Below, piece by piece: positions 20,981 to 33,469 of a stretch of DNA of 64,000 nt. Origin of the DNA: Erythroxylum novogranatense (Eukaryota; Streptophyta; Magnoliopsida; Malpighiales; Erythroxylaceae); the NCBI GenBank assembly GCA_029891385.1, contig CM057225.1, positions 11,755,060-11,819,059 on the forward strand. The letters are read 5' to 3'. The translations under genes and the position numbers were made by a program. The notes under the pieces were generated by a model. It ran no database searches. It saw nothing but the letters and a program-made list of their open reading frames with translations, and had not been told where the DNA came from. The stretch's first letter is position 1. Each line of letters begins with the position of its first letter.

Positions 20981-22084
20981 CTAGAAGTATAATCTTATAT
21001 GGGCATTTTTGAAATATGTGTTAAGTCACATGCATTTTGTCATGTCATAGTAGACAGCATCAACTGATCCCTAATATGAGTCACATGCAGGAGCATTCCT
21101 TAAGAGTTTGAGCTATGTGAAGCACTGAGAAAAATGATGATATGTCAGAATGTGAGAAAATGAAAGTTTGTGGATAATTAGAAACGAGAGTTAGTATATG
21201 GTTAGTAGTATATGGTTAGATATGATAGATAAAGATTTAACACAATTGTATTCGTGGAAGTATTACGGAATGTGATGTCAATATTGTATTGTGATGGTAT
21301 ACCCTTGAATTAGATACAAACGTGATGTATTGTTATGGATTGACTGAGGAAAATAGGGATATGAGTAGAAATGAGGAGACTAAAGTGTACAGGTAGAATG
21401 TAATGAAATCATAAAATTGTTATGATCATAAAAGGATGAATTTGGAACTGAAATGGTCATGTGAGTATCGTGATAAGAGTTTATAATTCAGTGTAAGAAG
21501 ATATTAGGGGAAAATTGAGATCAGAATTTTAGGATGAATATGGATCTATAAATCTGAATAGATTGCGAATATATATATGTAAGATGAATAAATGACAATA
21601 GGAAAATGAGATGGAAATGAGGAAAGACTAAAAGGGGAATGAAATAGTCATAAATGACTTAATAAAAAGTGAATGATGTGTAGTAAGGAGAAAGTTACAA
21701 ATGCAAATAAGAGAGGATTTTATGTATGAATGAGATAAAGAAAAAGATGAAGAATCAAATAAGGAGAATTGATGCACTCGATATGGTAATTGACTCATTA
21801 CGAAATGAAACAGTCTCGGAAAAGGTAAATTCTGGAAAATTGGAGTAAAATTGGTGTTAATATGTTTGATAATGAGAGGAGGAAAGTGCAGGGTGCGATA
21901 GTGGCTTAAAAAAGGTGAACGAATTTGGTGGGGACAACGTTGAAGTTATGAAATGTAGTGAGAGAGACTTAAGAGTTAAGTGTATTAACATGGATGAAAA
22001 ATGAAAAAAAATGAATTGTCTCTGAGAATATCACCTTGTCAAGGTGTGCTCACTTTGAGTACAAGATGTGCTCAAATTAGGAAG
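20981..22084 (+). other. Internal region of gypsy C without readable genes
   Basis: About 1.1 kb of AT-rich, purine-rich DNA with many stops in all frames. I see no gag, protease or RT motif; it is either strongly decayed polyprotein sequence or non-coding filler of a non-autonomous element. Confidence 0.6.
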
Positions 22085-22473
22085 AAGGATAGATTAAGCC
22101 CGATATGAATTGGTCTGTACGAAATTATTATGAGTTAGTGTTACTGAAAAAAGGATGTCTCAGATCCATAATGTATGACATGTGAGTATGCTAAGAAATA
22201 TTAATATGATTTGACAAAGATGTATTGTCAGCATATGAAGTGAAAATAGTGAGTAATCTGAGATATATATTGAGGAACTAGTTAAGAAAGAAAATAATTA
22301 AATAAGTGATTGACAAACCGAGTGATTCCATTAACTACAGTTAAGTGGAAGAAAGTATTTGAGTGATGACAGTTAAATGGGAGACAAAGGAGCATATGAG
22401 GAGACAAATCCCCACCTGTTGTAGCAAACAGGTAAGAATTTCGAGGAAAAAATTTCTTTAAGAAGGGGAGAGT
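22085..22473 (+). pseudogene. Integrase tail and chromodomain shred of gypsy C
   Basis: RLSP at 22092, then an IHNV-x-HVSMLR image at about 22153-22190, equals the IHDVFHVSMLRRY of the element at 3000-3035. VKWETKEHMRRQIP near 22365-22410 is the image of the chromodomain end ATWETEE-MR--YP. GAATTTCGAGGA and an AGAAGGGGAGAG polypurine tract lead into the LTR at 22474, exactly as at 3260-3293. Stops in every frame. Confidence 0.7.
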
Positions 22474-23500
22474 TGTAACATCCTGTTACTTGCGGAGAGG
22501 CCAGAATAGTAAATAAGAGTGTTCAATTAGAGGTTAGAATTTGCGTTTTCATGCTTATGCATAAAATGACATACACATACACATGAATAGTAAAATTGTT
22601 GCCCATGAAAATAATTGTACATGAATTCATTGACATTTTCAGGTATAATTAATTGGATTGATTTGTATTTTTTGAGCATTATGAATGTTTTTACATTGGA
22701 AATTTTATGGGTTAGTGAAATTGTAATATTTTTAATTTTGGTAATTTTAGGATTTATTTTAAAAATTATAGAAATTATGGAAATTTATGGAAAATAGGAA
22801 TAGGAATTAATGATGATTAGAGATAGTTATATTGTGAAGATGGGATTAATGGAGTTAGTTTCAAAGAGTTAAGCCTTAGGGAAGTGACAAGTGTCACTTA
22901 ATAAGTGGCTTAAGAAACTTTGTTAAAAGTAAATAGTGTTGTGAGAGAGAAGTTATCTAAGAACTAGAAAGTTAAGTGTTTATTCTAAGTTTCCTTCTCT
23001 TTCGTTGTAACCTCCTTCAGATTCTCTTCAACATACAAAGCTTTCCATCAAATTCTTTTTGAGGAATTACTTTGCTTTTCCTTCCTCTACCATATTGCTA
23101 TTTGTTCTTCTGCCTAAAAAAAAAACCAAAAGTGGATCAGTATTTACAGAGGAGAACATAATTTTGTGTGGAGTTTAGGGCTTGAAGATAATTGAAGATT
23201 TTGGAGTTTGCAACAAATAAGTAGTGAATAAATCCTTTAGAGTTGTAGATTTATGAAATGAATTTGATGAATTCACTGTCATCTGCATGAACATGGGGTT
23301 TACGTATATATCTTTATGAACACTGGGTTAATGGGATGAAAATATGGATATAGTGTTAGTTTAGTATTTGATGAGTTTTAGTGATCATATTTTGTAGAAA
23401 TGAGTTTTAGAGTTTGAAATAGAAATGAGATGGTGTTTACGATGAGTGTAGAAAATCAAAGTATAAAAAGGTGATATGTTGATATGCTATGTTTCTTCAC

Positions 23501-23535
<35 letters not shown>

Positions 23536-26185
23536 GTATATATATATATATAGTGAATAGGTAAGAGTTTTTGAGATAATATAGGAAATGGTTTTCTAGT
23601 TGAAGAGCAATTGTAAAATGATGGTTTGAGATGAGAATGAGTGTAAAAATGAAGGTTGAGAGGAAACATGGAGATATAGAATGAAAGTTGGAAATGCAGA
23701 AAGTTGATAGAGCATGAATAGGTTGAATATGAAATTTTGGCTTTTGATGGTTTGTGACTAAATTTGCATTTTTAGAGGTAGTGTGAATTTGTGATGAATG
23801 AGTTTAATGGAATAGAGTAGAAACGAATAGAATAAAAATAGAAGTGTTGGTTTTTGAAAAAAAAAAGGAACTCTAAAAATTCGGGAAATGAATAGTAGGA
23901 GAGAGTTAAAGTTTTGATCTAAACTTTGGTGAATTTTTTGTGTTGATCTAGGCAAATTTTGACAAAATTGTCTCATGAAAATTGTAGATCTTTCTTTTAG
24001 CTTTCCATTGAAATAAAGTTTACAAATTTTGGAGTTCTGAATCAAAAGTTATGGAGTTTTTAAGTTGAGATGTTAGTGGAGAAGAAGAAGTGGAATTGCA
24101 CCGTTGTGCATATGCACGACAAAGACTTTGGGGTATAGTGAATTTGCACCTCATGCTTAAGCACGATCGTGCATTTAGGATTTTGTCTTTTACTAAATAG
24201 TTTTGCTTCTTTTGACTATAACTTCTTTTCTAGACCTCCAAATGACTTGATTCTTAAATCATTGGATTCGTAAGACATTGTTCTACCCATCCACAAAAAT
24301 TGGTAGTATTTTCAATTGATTTGGAAAAGATTTATTGAACAAAAGTGAGAATCTATTGAAATGGTATGAACTGGTGTTGTTTTATAGAACACCCCTCAGT
24401 ATTTTGATTGTATCTGGATGTATAGGATTCCAAATGAGATGATTTTTGATTTGAAGTAACCTAGATATATAAGCCTATAAATTGTCTTAAGAAGTTGAAT
24501 TATGATTCAGTCTATAAGATATTGAATTTTGGATGGAATTTATGCATAGTACACTATTTTTGAATAGGAACAACCCAATAATGTTTGAGGCATATCTTGC
24601 AAATTACTGAACCAAATTGAGACATTGGAGAATAACTTTGTAGTGGGAAGTGTTGCCTAATTTTGCCATTTACTTTATTAGATTTATTATGTAAAGTTGA
24701 CCCGTATGTATATTGGAAGAAAATCTTAAGTGGTCAATGAAGTTGTGTAATTGGTTTCACGTTGCTTTTTATTGGTCCAAATTATAAGTATACATGGTAT
24801 TAATGTGGGCTTTGATATCTGAATGATTTGTTCATAAGGATCTCGATAAAGTACCTAGGAATTATCATTGAACATGCGTTGTGCATATTGTATAAGTACA
24901 TGTGCATTAAAGAATATTTGTACAATTGAGCAAAAGTATGATATTTGTAAATGTGTTTTGTATGATTTAGAAGAACTCATTGAACGCTAGTCGGACATTG
25001 CTGAACCATCTAGGCAATAACATTTTGGAGCGTATTGTGAGTCAACCTAGATGATTTCCTAGGATTGATTTGTTTTTAATTTATTTGATTTGTTGAATTT
25101 TTACTAAACAGTTTACAAATTGTTTCTGAATTTTGGACATAAAATCCAAGGAGTTTATTAGTTGGGCATGTATTGGAAGTGTTTTAATTTGATATGAATC
25201 CTGAATGACTTTGATTCTCAACAAAAGCTGAATGTCGCACTTAGGTATGATAAATATGAAAACTTTGTCTGAGCATTTGTATAAGATTGTGATATATGAC
25301 ATATTTAGTATTTGATGCATTTCATAAAATGCATGCTCAGATAAAGGCATTGTGACTTGAGTAGCCAGTTTGAAGCGCTTCTATGTAGAGCTTAATTTCG
25401 TGATTTTTGATTATGCACGTAGAATTATGCTCCACGATTCTGTTTGACTGAGCCCTATGGGCCAATATTTATATAAGTTTGCGATAGGCACTCAGTCACA
25501 ATAATAAATATTGAGTCTCATGCATATAGCATTCTTATAAGACTGAAATCTATGAATGATTTGCAAAGTTGTATTAAGTGATCCTATGTTGCGCCATGTT
25601 GTGTGAGTTATGATGTTTTGAATTAATATTCGTGCATATGTGATGTGTGTATGTGATTCGGTGAAATCATCAAAGATGGTTCACTCATTGAGTTCGAAAA
25701 CTCATCAAAAATTACAATGTAGTTTTTTAGTCTTGAAGAGTACCCCGTTAGACAAACGAAAATATACCTAAGATGTGCAAGTAAAAGAGGTTAGGATTAG
25801 TTTGCGTCTGCATTGTATTTCTTTATTTTCGTGCTAAATTGTATATTCCACAAATTTTTGTATCATATTCATTTGAATAGTTCGGTATGAAATAACTTTT
25901 GAAATTGGAAATGTTTTGTATTTGAATTTAGGCCCAAGTGACTAGTGAAATTTTGATGAGTTGTGTACTAGTTGTAACTTTGTGTTTGAAAATATTTATA
26001 CGTAAAATAAGTTCAATTTTGATTATTGATTTCTGCAAACGCGTATGCGTATATTGTTTTTCAAAAGAATAAAAAAATATTTGTACTAAATGATTGAGTG
26101 CTCTAGCATGTCACCCTCACGGGACACGAGCTCAAATATCCCTCAAGACGTAGGCACGTGTCTTGCAAGGGAGTGGTGTGCTACA
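22474..26185 (+). repeat. 3' LTR C2 (3,712 bp)
   Basis: TGTAACATCC...GTGCTACA. It contains a GT/TA microsatellite, a GCACGATCGTGC palindrome (24161-24172) in a run of GCAC/GTGC half-sites from 24095, the conserved TATAACTTCTTTTCTAG block (24218-24282), and a stretch with GAAAATTGTAGATC / CCATTGAAATAAAG / AAAAGTTATGG (23980-24060) that recurs in LTRs B and D. Confidence 0.9.
23500..23553. repeat. Microsatellite (TG)n(TA)n in LTR C2
   Basis: About ten TG units followed by about fifteen TA units with single interruptions. Confidence 0.95.
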
Positions 26186-27531
26186 ATCCATGATTTAGTT
26201 TTGTTGAACCGATTCCACGCATAACTTTTAATGGATCCGACTACTATCTTCACTTTATATCGAATTAGAAGTATCTGTTTGTATAATTTCCTTTATCGGA
26301 TTAAAACTCTCCATTGAAGTAATATGCTCATTCAATTGAAATTATCCATATATATGACTATATAAGTTATTCTTTAACATATACATGTATAAATATACTT
26401 TAATGATGATGATGACATCATCTACATAGACTACATTAAGATGTTATTAAGGAAGCTACGTAATCACTTGAATCTATATGTATTAATTAATCACTATCTA
26501 GAATTGACATATTAAAGCTAACTTCTTTTAATGGTTACTCAAATCTTAACATCACCACCTTCACACTAATAATGTTTATATATAAATCGTCAACAGTGTA
26601 TGAGATTAGAGATTTCTTTCCACATAGAAGATGTATGAACTTTATCTTTAGAAATTTATCTTTTGCTGTGTTGAAAAAAATTCTTTATTGCTAATATTTA
26701 AAGCAGTTGCAATATATGATAGTTTGATCCAATTGACCAAGTTTGATAATGGAAAAAAGGCCAATAAGAATTATAGGCATACTCTACTTATACTAGCCTT
26801 TTAGGGAGACCAGTGCATGTGACACATTTACTAAGTAAGCCGAAGTAAATCAACCATCATCTTGATTACTAACCTAATTAATAGCAAAAAAAAACTATGT
26901 AGAATAAAGGCACCACTTTGATTAGAAAAAAAACTATGATTTACAGTTTGTTTCAAGTAATGTAAAATTTTCTTAGTCATTGTATAATGAAATTCTATCT
27001 ATTGAGGCAAAAACTAAACAAACTGATTTACCACAAAATAAATATTAGGACATGTAAAGAGAAATACTGAAGTGAATTAATTATATGATGATATTTAGTA
27101 TGATCGATGTGTGGAAAGCCATCATATAAATAAAGCAATAATTGAGATATGATTTTGTAATTGCTTTAATGTAGTGATTGGAATATATACATGTAAAAGA
27201 AAAGAATGACAAATTTTGAATAAAGGTTTACAACTTGTAAGCGAGAAAACAAAAGCAATATACTCCATAGAACAAGAATATATATTTATTATAGAAATGG
27301 AAGAGAAAAGATAAAAGATGAATAAGGAAAAGTGATTAATGATTTTAAGCCTAAAATTAACTTAGATTCATTTAATCATTAGATGGTTCTAACTACAGGA
27401 TGGTAGCATTATAAAGAGCAACAAACTCAATCTTTATAGATTGCCCAATAAAAAATGAAAGAAACATAATGCATTCATTTTCTTCCCTACAAAAGAATTA
27501 AAATGTAGCTTTTGTGCAAGATTAACAACCA
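26186..27531. other. Intergenic AT-rich DNA, no gene seen
   Basis: About 1.35 kb between gypsy C and solo LTR D. No ORF with recognisable motifs, no clear terminal repeats. Probably host intergenic sequence upstream of the E3 ligase gene, together with 31609-32199 and 42028-43502. Confidence 0.6.
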
Positions 27532-27536
27532 TACAA

Positions 27537-30500
27537 TGTAACATCTCATCACCGATGGGAAGGGTAATTTGGTCATTTGAGACGGGTTAGGCGAGTGTAA
27601 ATATAAGTGTTTTTTATTTTTATGGAATTTTAGAAATTTTTTTGAAAATTTTTCGGGATATCTTTCCGGACCGAAAAATTTACAAGTGACAGACTGATTT
27701 GGTTTTCGGTACCAAAAATGACTGTCCAATGGTACTGAAAAATTAGATACATGATTTTAGGATTTATTGCTTTGAGCCATTGGAATTTGGAGAGAAATTG
27801 GACTAGAAATTGTATTGTTATTGGAAAGAAACTTGTAGAGTGCTTAAAAAGGGACAAGTGGCAAGTGACACTTATCACTTGCCTACTTGTGTATTAAACT
27901 TGGTTTGTTTATATAAATATCTAACCTATCCTTGGAGGGACTTGCACGACACTCTCTTTGAAAGTGAGAAAAGAGATTTTTTTCAAGTGTTTTCTTCTCT
28001 CATCCGAAAACCTTCTCTTCTCCTCTTCCATCATTTGTTTCTTCCTTCTTGAAAATTTCTACTCTTCTTCACCTAAACCAAGGCTCTTCCTTGTTAATTG
28101 TTTGCTCCTCCTTTATTCACACATAAATCAAAACCTAGGCCTTGTGATGATGGTTTCCGTGGGTATAAGAAGTGGAGTAGGAAAGTTGGTGAGTTGGTGA
28201 AGATTGGAAGATTGAAGCTTGTTTAGGTAAGAAGTCATGTTTATGTTCTTTAATTTGGTAGTTAGAAGCAATAATTATGACATCTTGTGCATAAATTGCA
28301 TGAAGTTTGTGTGTTGATTGTATGAGTATAAGTGTATATTTTTGTAAGGATAAATAACATGGTAGGTGATGTATATGAATTATGAGTTTTGACTTGTTTT
28401 TAATGATGTTAGATGAGTGGAAATTAAGTAAGAAAATTGTGTATATGGGTGCTGCCAAATTGTGACTACTTATTCAAGTAAATGTCTAGATGAACTTGTG
28501 GCTGAATTCGAGACTAAATTAGATGCTTATTGATGTAGGATTGGTGTTGGAATGAAAGAAGTTGAGTTGGATATGAAATATGAAAAATGTTACTTTGTGT
28601 AGGTTTCAGATTTTTGCTCATAACTTTTGATGTGGTTGTCCGATTGAGATGCGCTTAGGCTTAAATTAAACTTAAGAAATATGGATAGATTCCATATGAA
28701 GGAAGTTTTGTTCAATTATGGCTTTAAGGGTTTTAAATTTGGCTTGGAAAGTGAGTTGTAGATGCTGTATGAATAGTAATCCGAACCTTATGACCTGAAA
28801 CTTTGATGATTTTCTTTAGGTTAATTTGGATTGAATTTGCTAATTTGGTCTTCATGAAAGTTGAAGATTTTTGTGTTATCTTTCTAACACCTATAAGTAT
28901 GATTTTTTTTTTATTTTTAGGTTAAAAGTTATGGTGTGTTAATATTCAGGTGGTAATTAAGCCCAAAATGTGTTTTGGTGTGCAAATGCTCTAAGTGTAT
29001 AGGTTTTGTGCTTTTGTGTTCTAGTGTTAAATTTGGACTGTTAAGGGTGAAATTGGCTTACGTGATCTTCTAGAAAGTTGTAGGGGATTGTTGTAGCTTT
29101 CTAATGAGGTATTATATGCGAATTTTGGATGTAAGGATTGTAAGATACTAATTTGTAAAGTTTTGGCTATGGTTAGGTCATGTGTTGTTTCAACCCTCCT
29201 TGTGGACAGCCACATTAATGTGATGATTTGACCTAGTTAGAGATAGAATTTGGTTCTAATATTTCTTAAGAATTGTAGTATATTTTCTGAGCTTTTTATT
29301 GCTATATGATATGGAATTTTTCACCAAGGGGATGTGGAGTTATGAATTTTGTAAGATTGGGTTATTGTTGAGAATAATTTGGGTAGGCGAAAACTTTGTT
29401 TGAAAATTTGATTTGGTTAGAGATGGAATTGGCTTCCAAGTTGTTCATGAAAGTTGTAGAAATTGTTTTTCTCTTTTGATTGATATAAAATTTGGAATTT
29501 TTGGCAAGGGGGATGAAAAGTTATGAGTTTTTGAGAAAGTACTATTCTGTTGTGGTAAATGTGTGACTAGGCAGTGTCTTTGAGTGCATTTTTGACACCC
29601 TTAGAGGTGAAATTGGATTTTTAGCTCTCATGAAACTTGTAGGATTTTTCAAGATCTTTCCAATGAGACCTTATTTGTGATTTTTGGACAATTGTGTGAA
29701 AAAGTAGGTTATGTGAAAGAAGAGATGGTATATGAATGGGAAGAAAGAAAGGTTATTAGGGAAATTGGAAATTTTGGTTTAAAAAAAAAAAAAAAATGAA
29801 ATGCAAAATATCGCCCTCGCGAGAGCTTGGGCGAGACAGTGTTCTCTCCCCCGCGACAAATCGCGTGGGCGAGACCAGTTATATATATATATTTTTTAAT
29901 TTAATTTTTATTTAATTATTTATTCTTTAGTTAATTATCAATGCCATTTAATTCGTTTGTCAATTACTTTTTCATCCGACGTCCGATTGACCTGGTTTTT
30001 AAGGCATCGGATTTGTATAATATTTAATTTCATTTATTTGTAAAACTGTGAATTTTTAGAGCTGAAATTATCGGGGATTGGTTAGGTCAAAGTGAGAGGA
30101 CCGTGTAATGATTTTTCAAATTCGTGTTTTATTTATTATTGGACCTATAAAGGTCCAAATTGAATGTTTTTAGTGTCTATGGGTTTCTAAATTTTAGAAG
30201 AACACTTTGTGACGGGAAATTGTGATATAGTGCCGGGAATGTCACGAACATGCATTTTACACATTTTAATTGCCACATGTGCATTATTAAATATTTCTGA
30301 GTGTACCTTTGATGATGGTGAATAATTTTGGACTGTTTAGAGACACTTTTGGAACGTCATCCTACAGACATTGTCGAAACTTCCAGGCTTTTGCTTCGGG
30401 AGCTATTGGTGAGTGACCTAGATGGTTTCTCAATTATTACTTGTTTAGTGTTTTGCGCATATAATTCTGTGGAGAAGAATGGTGGGATTGTGCGTTGTTT

Positions 30501-31603
30501 ATGATTGGATTCCGGACCGAAGGTGTCCGATGTATTGAGAGATTATGACATAGAAGTGTTATTTGTCCGAAAATGTGAGACCTTCGTGTTTTTAATGTGA
30601 TAAATTATGACTGTGATTTTAATGTGAATAATTGTGAACTAATTGTTTGAATGCGATAATTTGGGTTTGATTGTAATGTGATATTGCTCAATTGCGACAT
30701 ATGCATTCCATGCATGAATGCATGATCAGTTAATGACAGTTGTGACCGGAGTAGCCATCGAGAGCTACAAGCTCAACGTTTATTTGGGCCTCGAGCCCTA
30801 CAGTGATTCAGAGCCTCAGGCTCAACGATTAATGTGCCCATATTGGGACAGTTCAGGCGCTCGGTCACAACACCGAAATAAATTGGAAAAGTGTCACATG
30901 CACATGTCATATGCATCTTATTTTTAATCTCTTTTATTGAGTAAAAGGCTTATGTTTCTGTGGTACCAATCCTTCCGAATGTGAATTATGAAACAATTGA
31001 CTTATGCTTGAGTGTTTTATGAATTCAATTGCTTATGGATGTCAAATAGAATGAAATGTATCAAATTGTCTATGTTCACGTGAAATTGTGCAATGTGGTT
31101 AAATATGCAACAATGTGAATATATGTTATGTGAAACGATATGTTTCATGAATTGAGTGAACCATCGATGATGGTTCCTCACTGAGTTCGTAAAACTCACC
31201 CAAAATTTGCAATTATTTGTCAGGACCCAGAAGAATACCTCGTTAGGCAATGGGCGTATAGCAACCGCATGCGAGTGAGAAAAGAGGTCGGGATTAGTTT
31301 GCGTCTGCATTAGAGTTTAATAAAAATTGTACTTTCTAAATTTTTGTACAAATGAATAGGTCATGTTGTAAAGTCAACAAACTGAATGAAATTGTATTTA
31401 CAAAAGGGCCCCCGTGGTCATTGAACTCACCGATGATTATTTATGCAAATTGTTTTCCGCATAATATATAAAGTATGTGTATGTTTTTAAAAAAATTTAT
31501 ACCGAGTTTTGACTGAGTGATGTAGCACGCCACCCTCATAGGGCACGAACTCGGATATTACCATCGATGTCGGGTTCGGGTCATGCAGGAGTGGAGTATT
31601 ACA
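27537..31603 (+). mobile_element. Solo gypsy LTR D (4,067 bp)
   Basis: TGTAACATCTC...GTATTACA, flanked by TACAA at 27532-27536 and 31604-31608. It has a TATA box (TATATAAATA, 27910), at least five degenerate modules with GTAG ... TTTC ... ATTTTTGG ... GTTATG cores (near 28855, 29075, 29270, 29445 and 29630), a GC-rich Cx-GGGCGAGAC block at 29812-29878, and the conserved TCCGACGTCCGATTG block (29963-30025). Its last 900 bp share order and wording with LTR C. No genes. Confidence 0.9.
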
Positions 31604-31608
31604 TACAA

Positions 31609-32199
31609 AATGCAACAACCATCAAACAAAAATAAAACTAGAAAATGACTTTTAACTCCTTTTCACATTAGTAGTTTCACACTGTCTCTTCTCAACTGTC
31701 GCCACTGTATCAAGCAAACAAGTTTATGGAATTACAAAAGTTAAAAAGAGGTTCTTTTGTATGCTTCACCATTTTTAAGTAAATATTGAAGGAAACCTAA
31801 AAAGATAGGTAATACCCATATCTATGCATCGTAGTGATTAGTGGATCACATATATACTTAAATTGCCAAAAAACATAGAAACCTTACAGTTAATAGGAAA
31901 AGGGTGGAGCCACGAAGGAGCAGTGCAAGGAGAGGGACGTGAGTAGAGATTGGAGAGGCAAATGTGAGGAGAGTTGACTATCAAGGTGTAGTGGGGCTGA
32001 TTGAAGAGGATTGACCGCAGATGATGCAGTTTTGTGGAAGGGATACACGAAGGCTGAAGGGATGAAGTGGGACGAGTGACTGGGAGATTGGGACTAAAGG
32101 GTGACAATTGGACCCAGGCTTGATCGACCCAAAGTCAAGAAATCATGCCCGCGTTGACCAAACCTCGGGCTTAGTTTTTGGTTTAGATCGGGCTAAGGC
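31609..32199. other. Intergenic DNA, no gene seen
   Basis: Nearly 600 bp of host-like DNA between solo LTR D and the Sirevirus-like element. A CGGGCTTAG/GGGCTAAGGCTC region near 32165-32199 directly precedes the element. No supported gene. Confidence 0.6.
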
Positions 32200-32204
32200 T
32201 CAAG
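32200..32204. repeat. Target site duplication TCAAG (left)
   Basis: TCAAG before the element; identical copy at 42023-42027 after it. Confidence 0.93.
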
Positions 32205-33262
32205 TGAAGTGAATCACACGTTAATATATTGAACAATAATATGATCAAGATACACAAGAAGGGGGGTTGAATTGTGATAAAATTTTTCTTAATCCCCTTA
32301 AAAAAATTACTTGTTCTTTCGAAAACTTATCGTAAATCAATTCGTAACTAGTTTGAAAAACTTTGTTAATTTTGAAGAATACGATATAATTAATATGAGA
32401 GTAGAAAGAAACACAGCAGTTTATCCTGGTTCACCCCAAACCGTGGGCTACGTCCAGTCCTCAGATATCCTTATGAGATTTCACTATCTACGAACTGCTT
32501 ACAAGTATTCTTTCATTGAGCCTCTCCGGTCTCTTTACGAAGTATTCTTTTACTCTTAGCCTCTTGAGGCTATCTGTAACACTTTCTAATTGAAAGAATA
32601 GTAAAGAGCTTGTTACAATAGAAATGCTCTTAACACTGTTCACTCGAAATATCGTTCACAATTTTTCTCTCAGATAATCTGAAAATCAAAAGTTGAATAC
32701 TCAGAGTTTCATGAAGTTTCATAAATTTGCATAAAGTTGCTTCTTCTTCAATCTCGACTCTTATTTATAGTCGGGTCTTCAACTGTTTCTTGAATATCTG
32801 CTTCTTGATTCTTGAAAAAAGCGGTTATTCAGTTTGACTCAGAACTAACTCAAACCGATGTTTCTTTCTTCCGTCGATTTTTGTATCGGCCGCTTTTCTC
32901 TTGTAAAGCTTAGTGCTTTTCTTGTATCAGCTGTTTTTCTCTTGTAAAGCTTCCGTCTGCTTTCCTTGTATCAGCTGCTTTTCTTTTGTAAAGCTTCCGT
33001 CTGATTTTTTGTATCGGCTGCTTTTCTCTTATAAAGCTTCCGTCTGCTTTCCTTTTGTAAGGCTTCATGCCTTTTCTCTTTATAAACGCTTTTAAATGCG
33101 CTTTTAAGCTTGATTGATTTTTCTTCTTGTTGTTTTTTACTTGCTGATTTTTCTCCTTCAATTTGTTTTTTACTTCTCATCGTCCATCTACTTTTCATTT
33201 GTATATTTCTCTTTGTTTGTCATCAAAATTATTTAATACGTAAAGTCTGGTTTGACTTAACA
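32205..33262 (-). repeat. 3' LTR of Sirevirus-like element 1
   Basis: Minus strand TGTTAAGTC...TTCA. TATA-like TATAAATA on the minus strand near 32763-32770. Pairs with 40984-42022. Confidence 0.93.
32886..33085 (-). repeat. U3 tandem repeats of about 44 bp
   Basis: Four to five copies of a unit with TGTATCAGCTGCTTTTCT and TTGTAAAGCTTCCGTCTG. On the element strand they lie between the LTR start and the TATA box, the usual place of enhancer repeats. The counterpart in the other LTR (41650-41850) is shortened and altered. Confidence 0.85.
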
Positions 33263-33469
33263 TTCTCCCCCTTTTTGATGATAACAAATATTGTGAAATA
33301 GAGAAATATGAAAGGTATCAAATTATGAAAAGTATCACATATACAGAAGTATTAATAGATCAAAAATAACTTCTGCCTTCTGCTTTCAAAATTTCTTCTA
33401 TCTTTTCCTTTCAGCTGATTCTCCCTTCTCATTCTTCCTTCTCCCCCTATTTGTTATTAATCAAAAAAA
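33263..33469 (-). other. Polypurine tracts of Sirevirus-like element 1
   Basis: Minus strand AAAAAGGGGGAGAA abuts the LTR (33263-33277) and is the expected plus-strand primer. A second GGGGGAGA tract lies at about 33441-33448, consistent with repeated tracts. Confidence 0.8.

Larger units (their letters stand above)
19908..26185 (+). mobile_element. Internally deleted gypsy chromovirus C
   Basis: A 5' LTR lacking its left part (19908-20963), a primer site, 1.5 kb of internal DNA with only a shred of pol, a polypurine tract, and a 3.7-kb 3' LTR. The 5' LTR aligns with the last 1.05 kb of the 3' LTR. Its left part is absent where copia remnant 2 ends, so either the copia insertion was followed by deletion or the piece was lost in recombination. 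Non-autonomous or simply decayed. Confidence 0.88.

Noticed and set aside
31838..32107. 89-codon minus-strand ORF between LTR D and the Sirevirus-like element
   Set aside because: Proline/serine-rich, no motif, no splice partners; not supportable as a gene.
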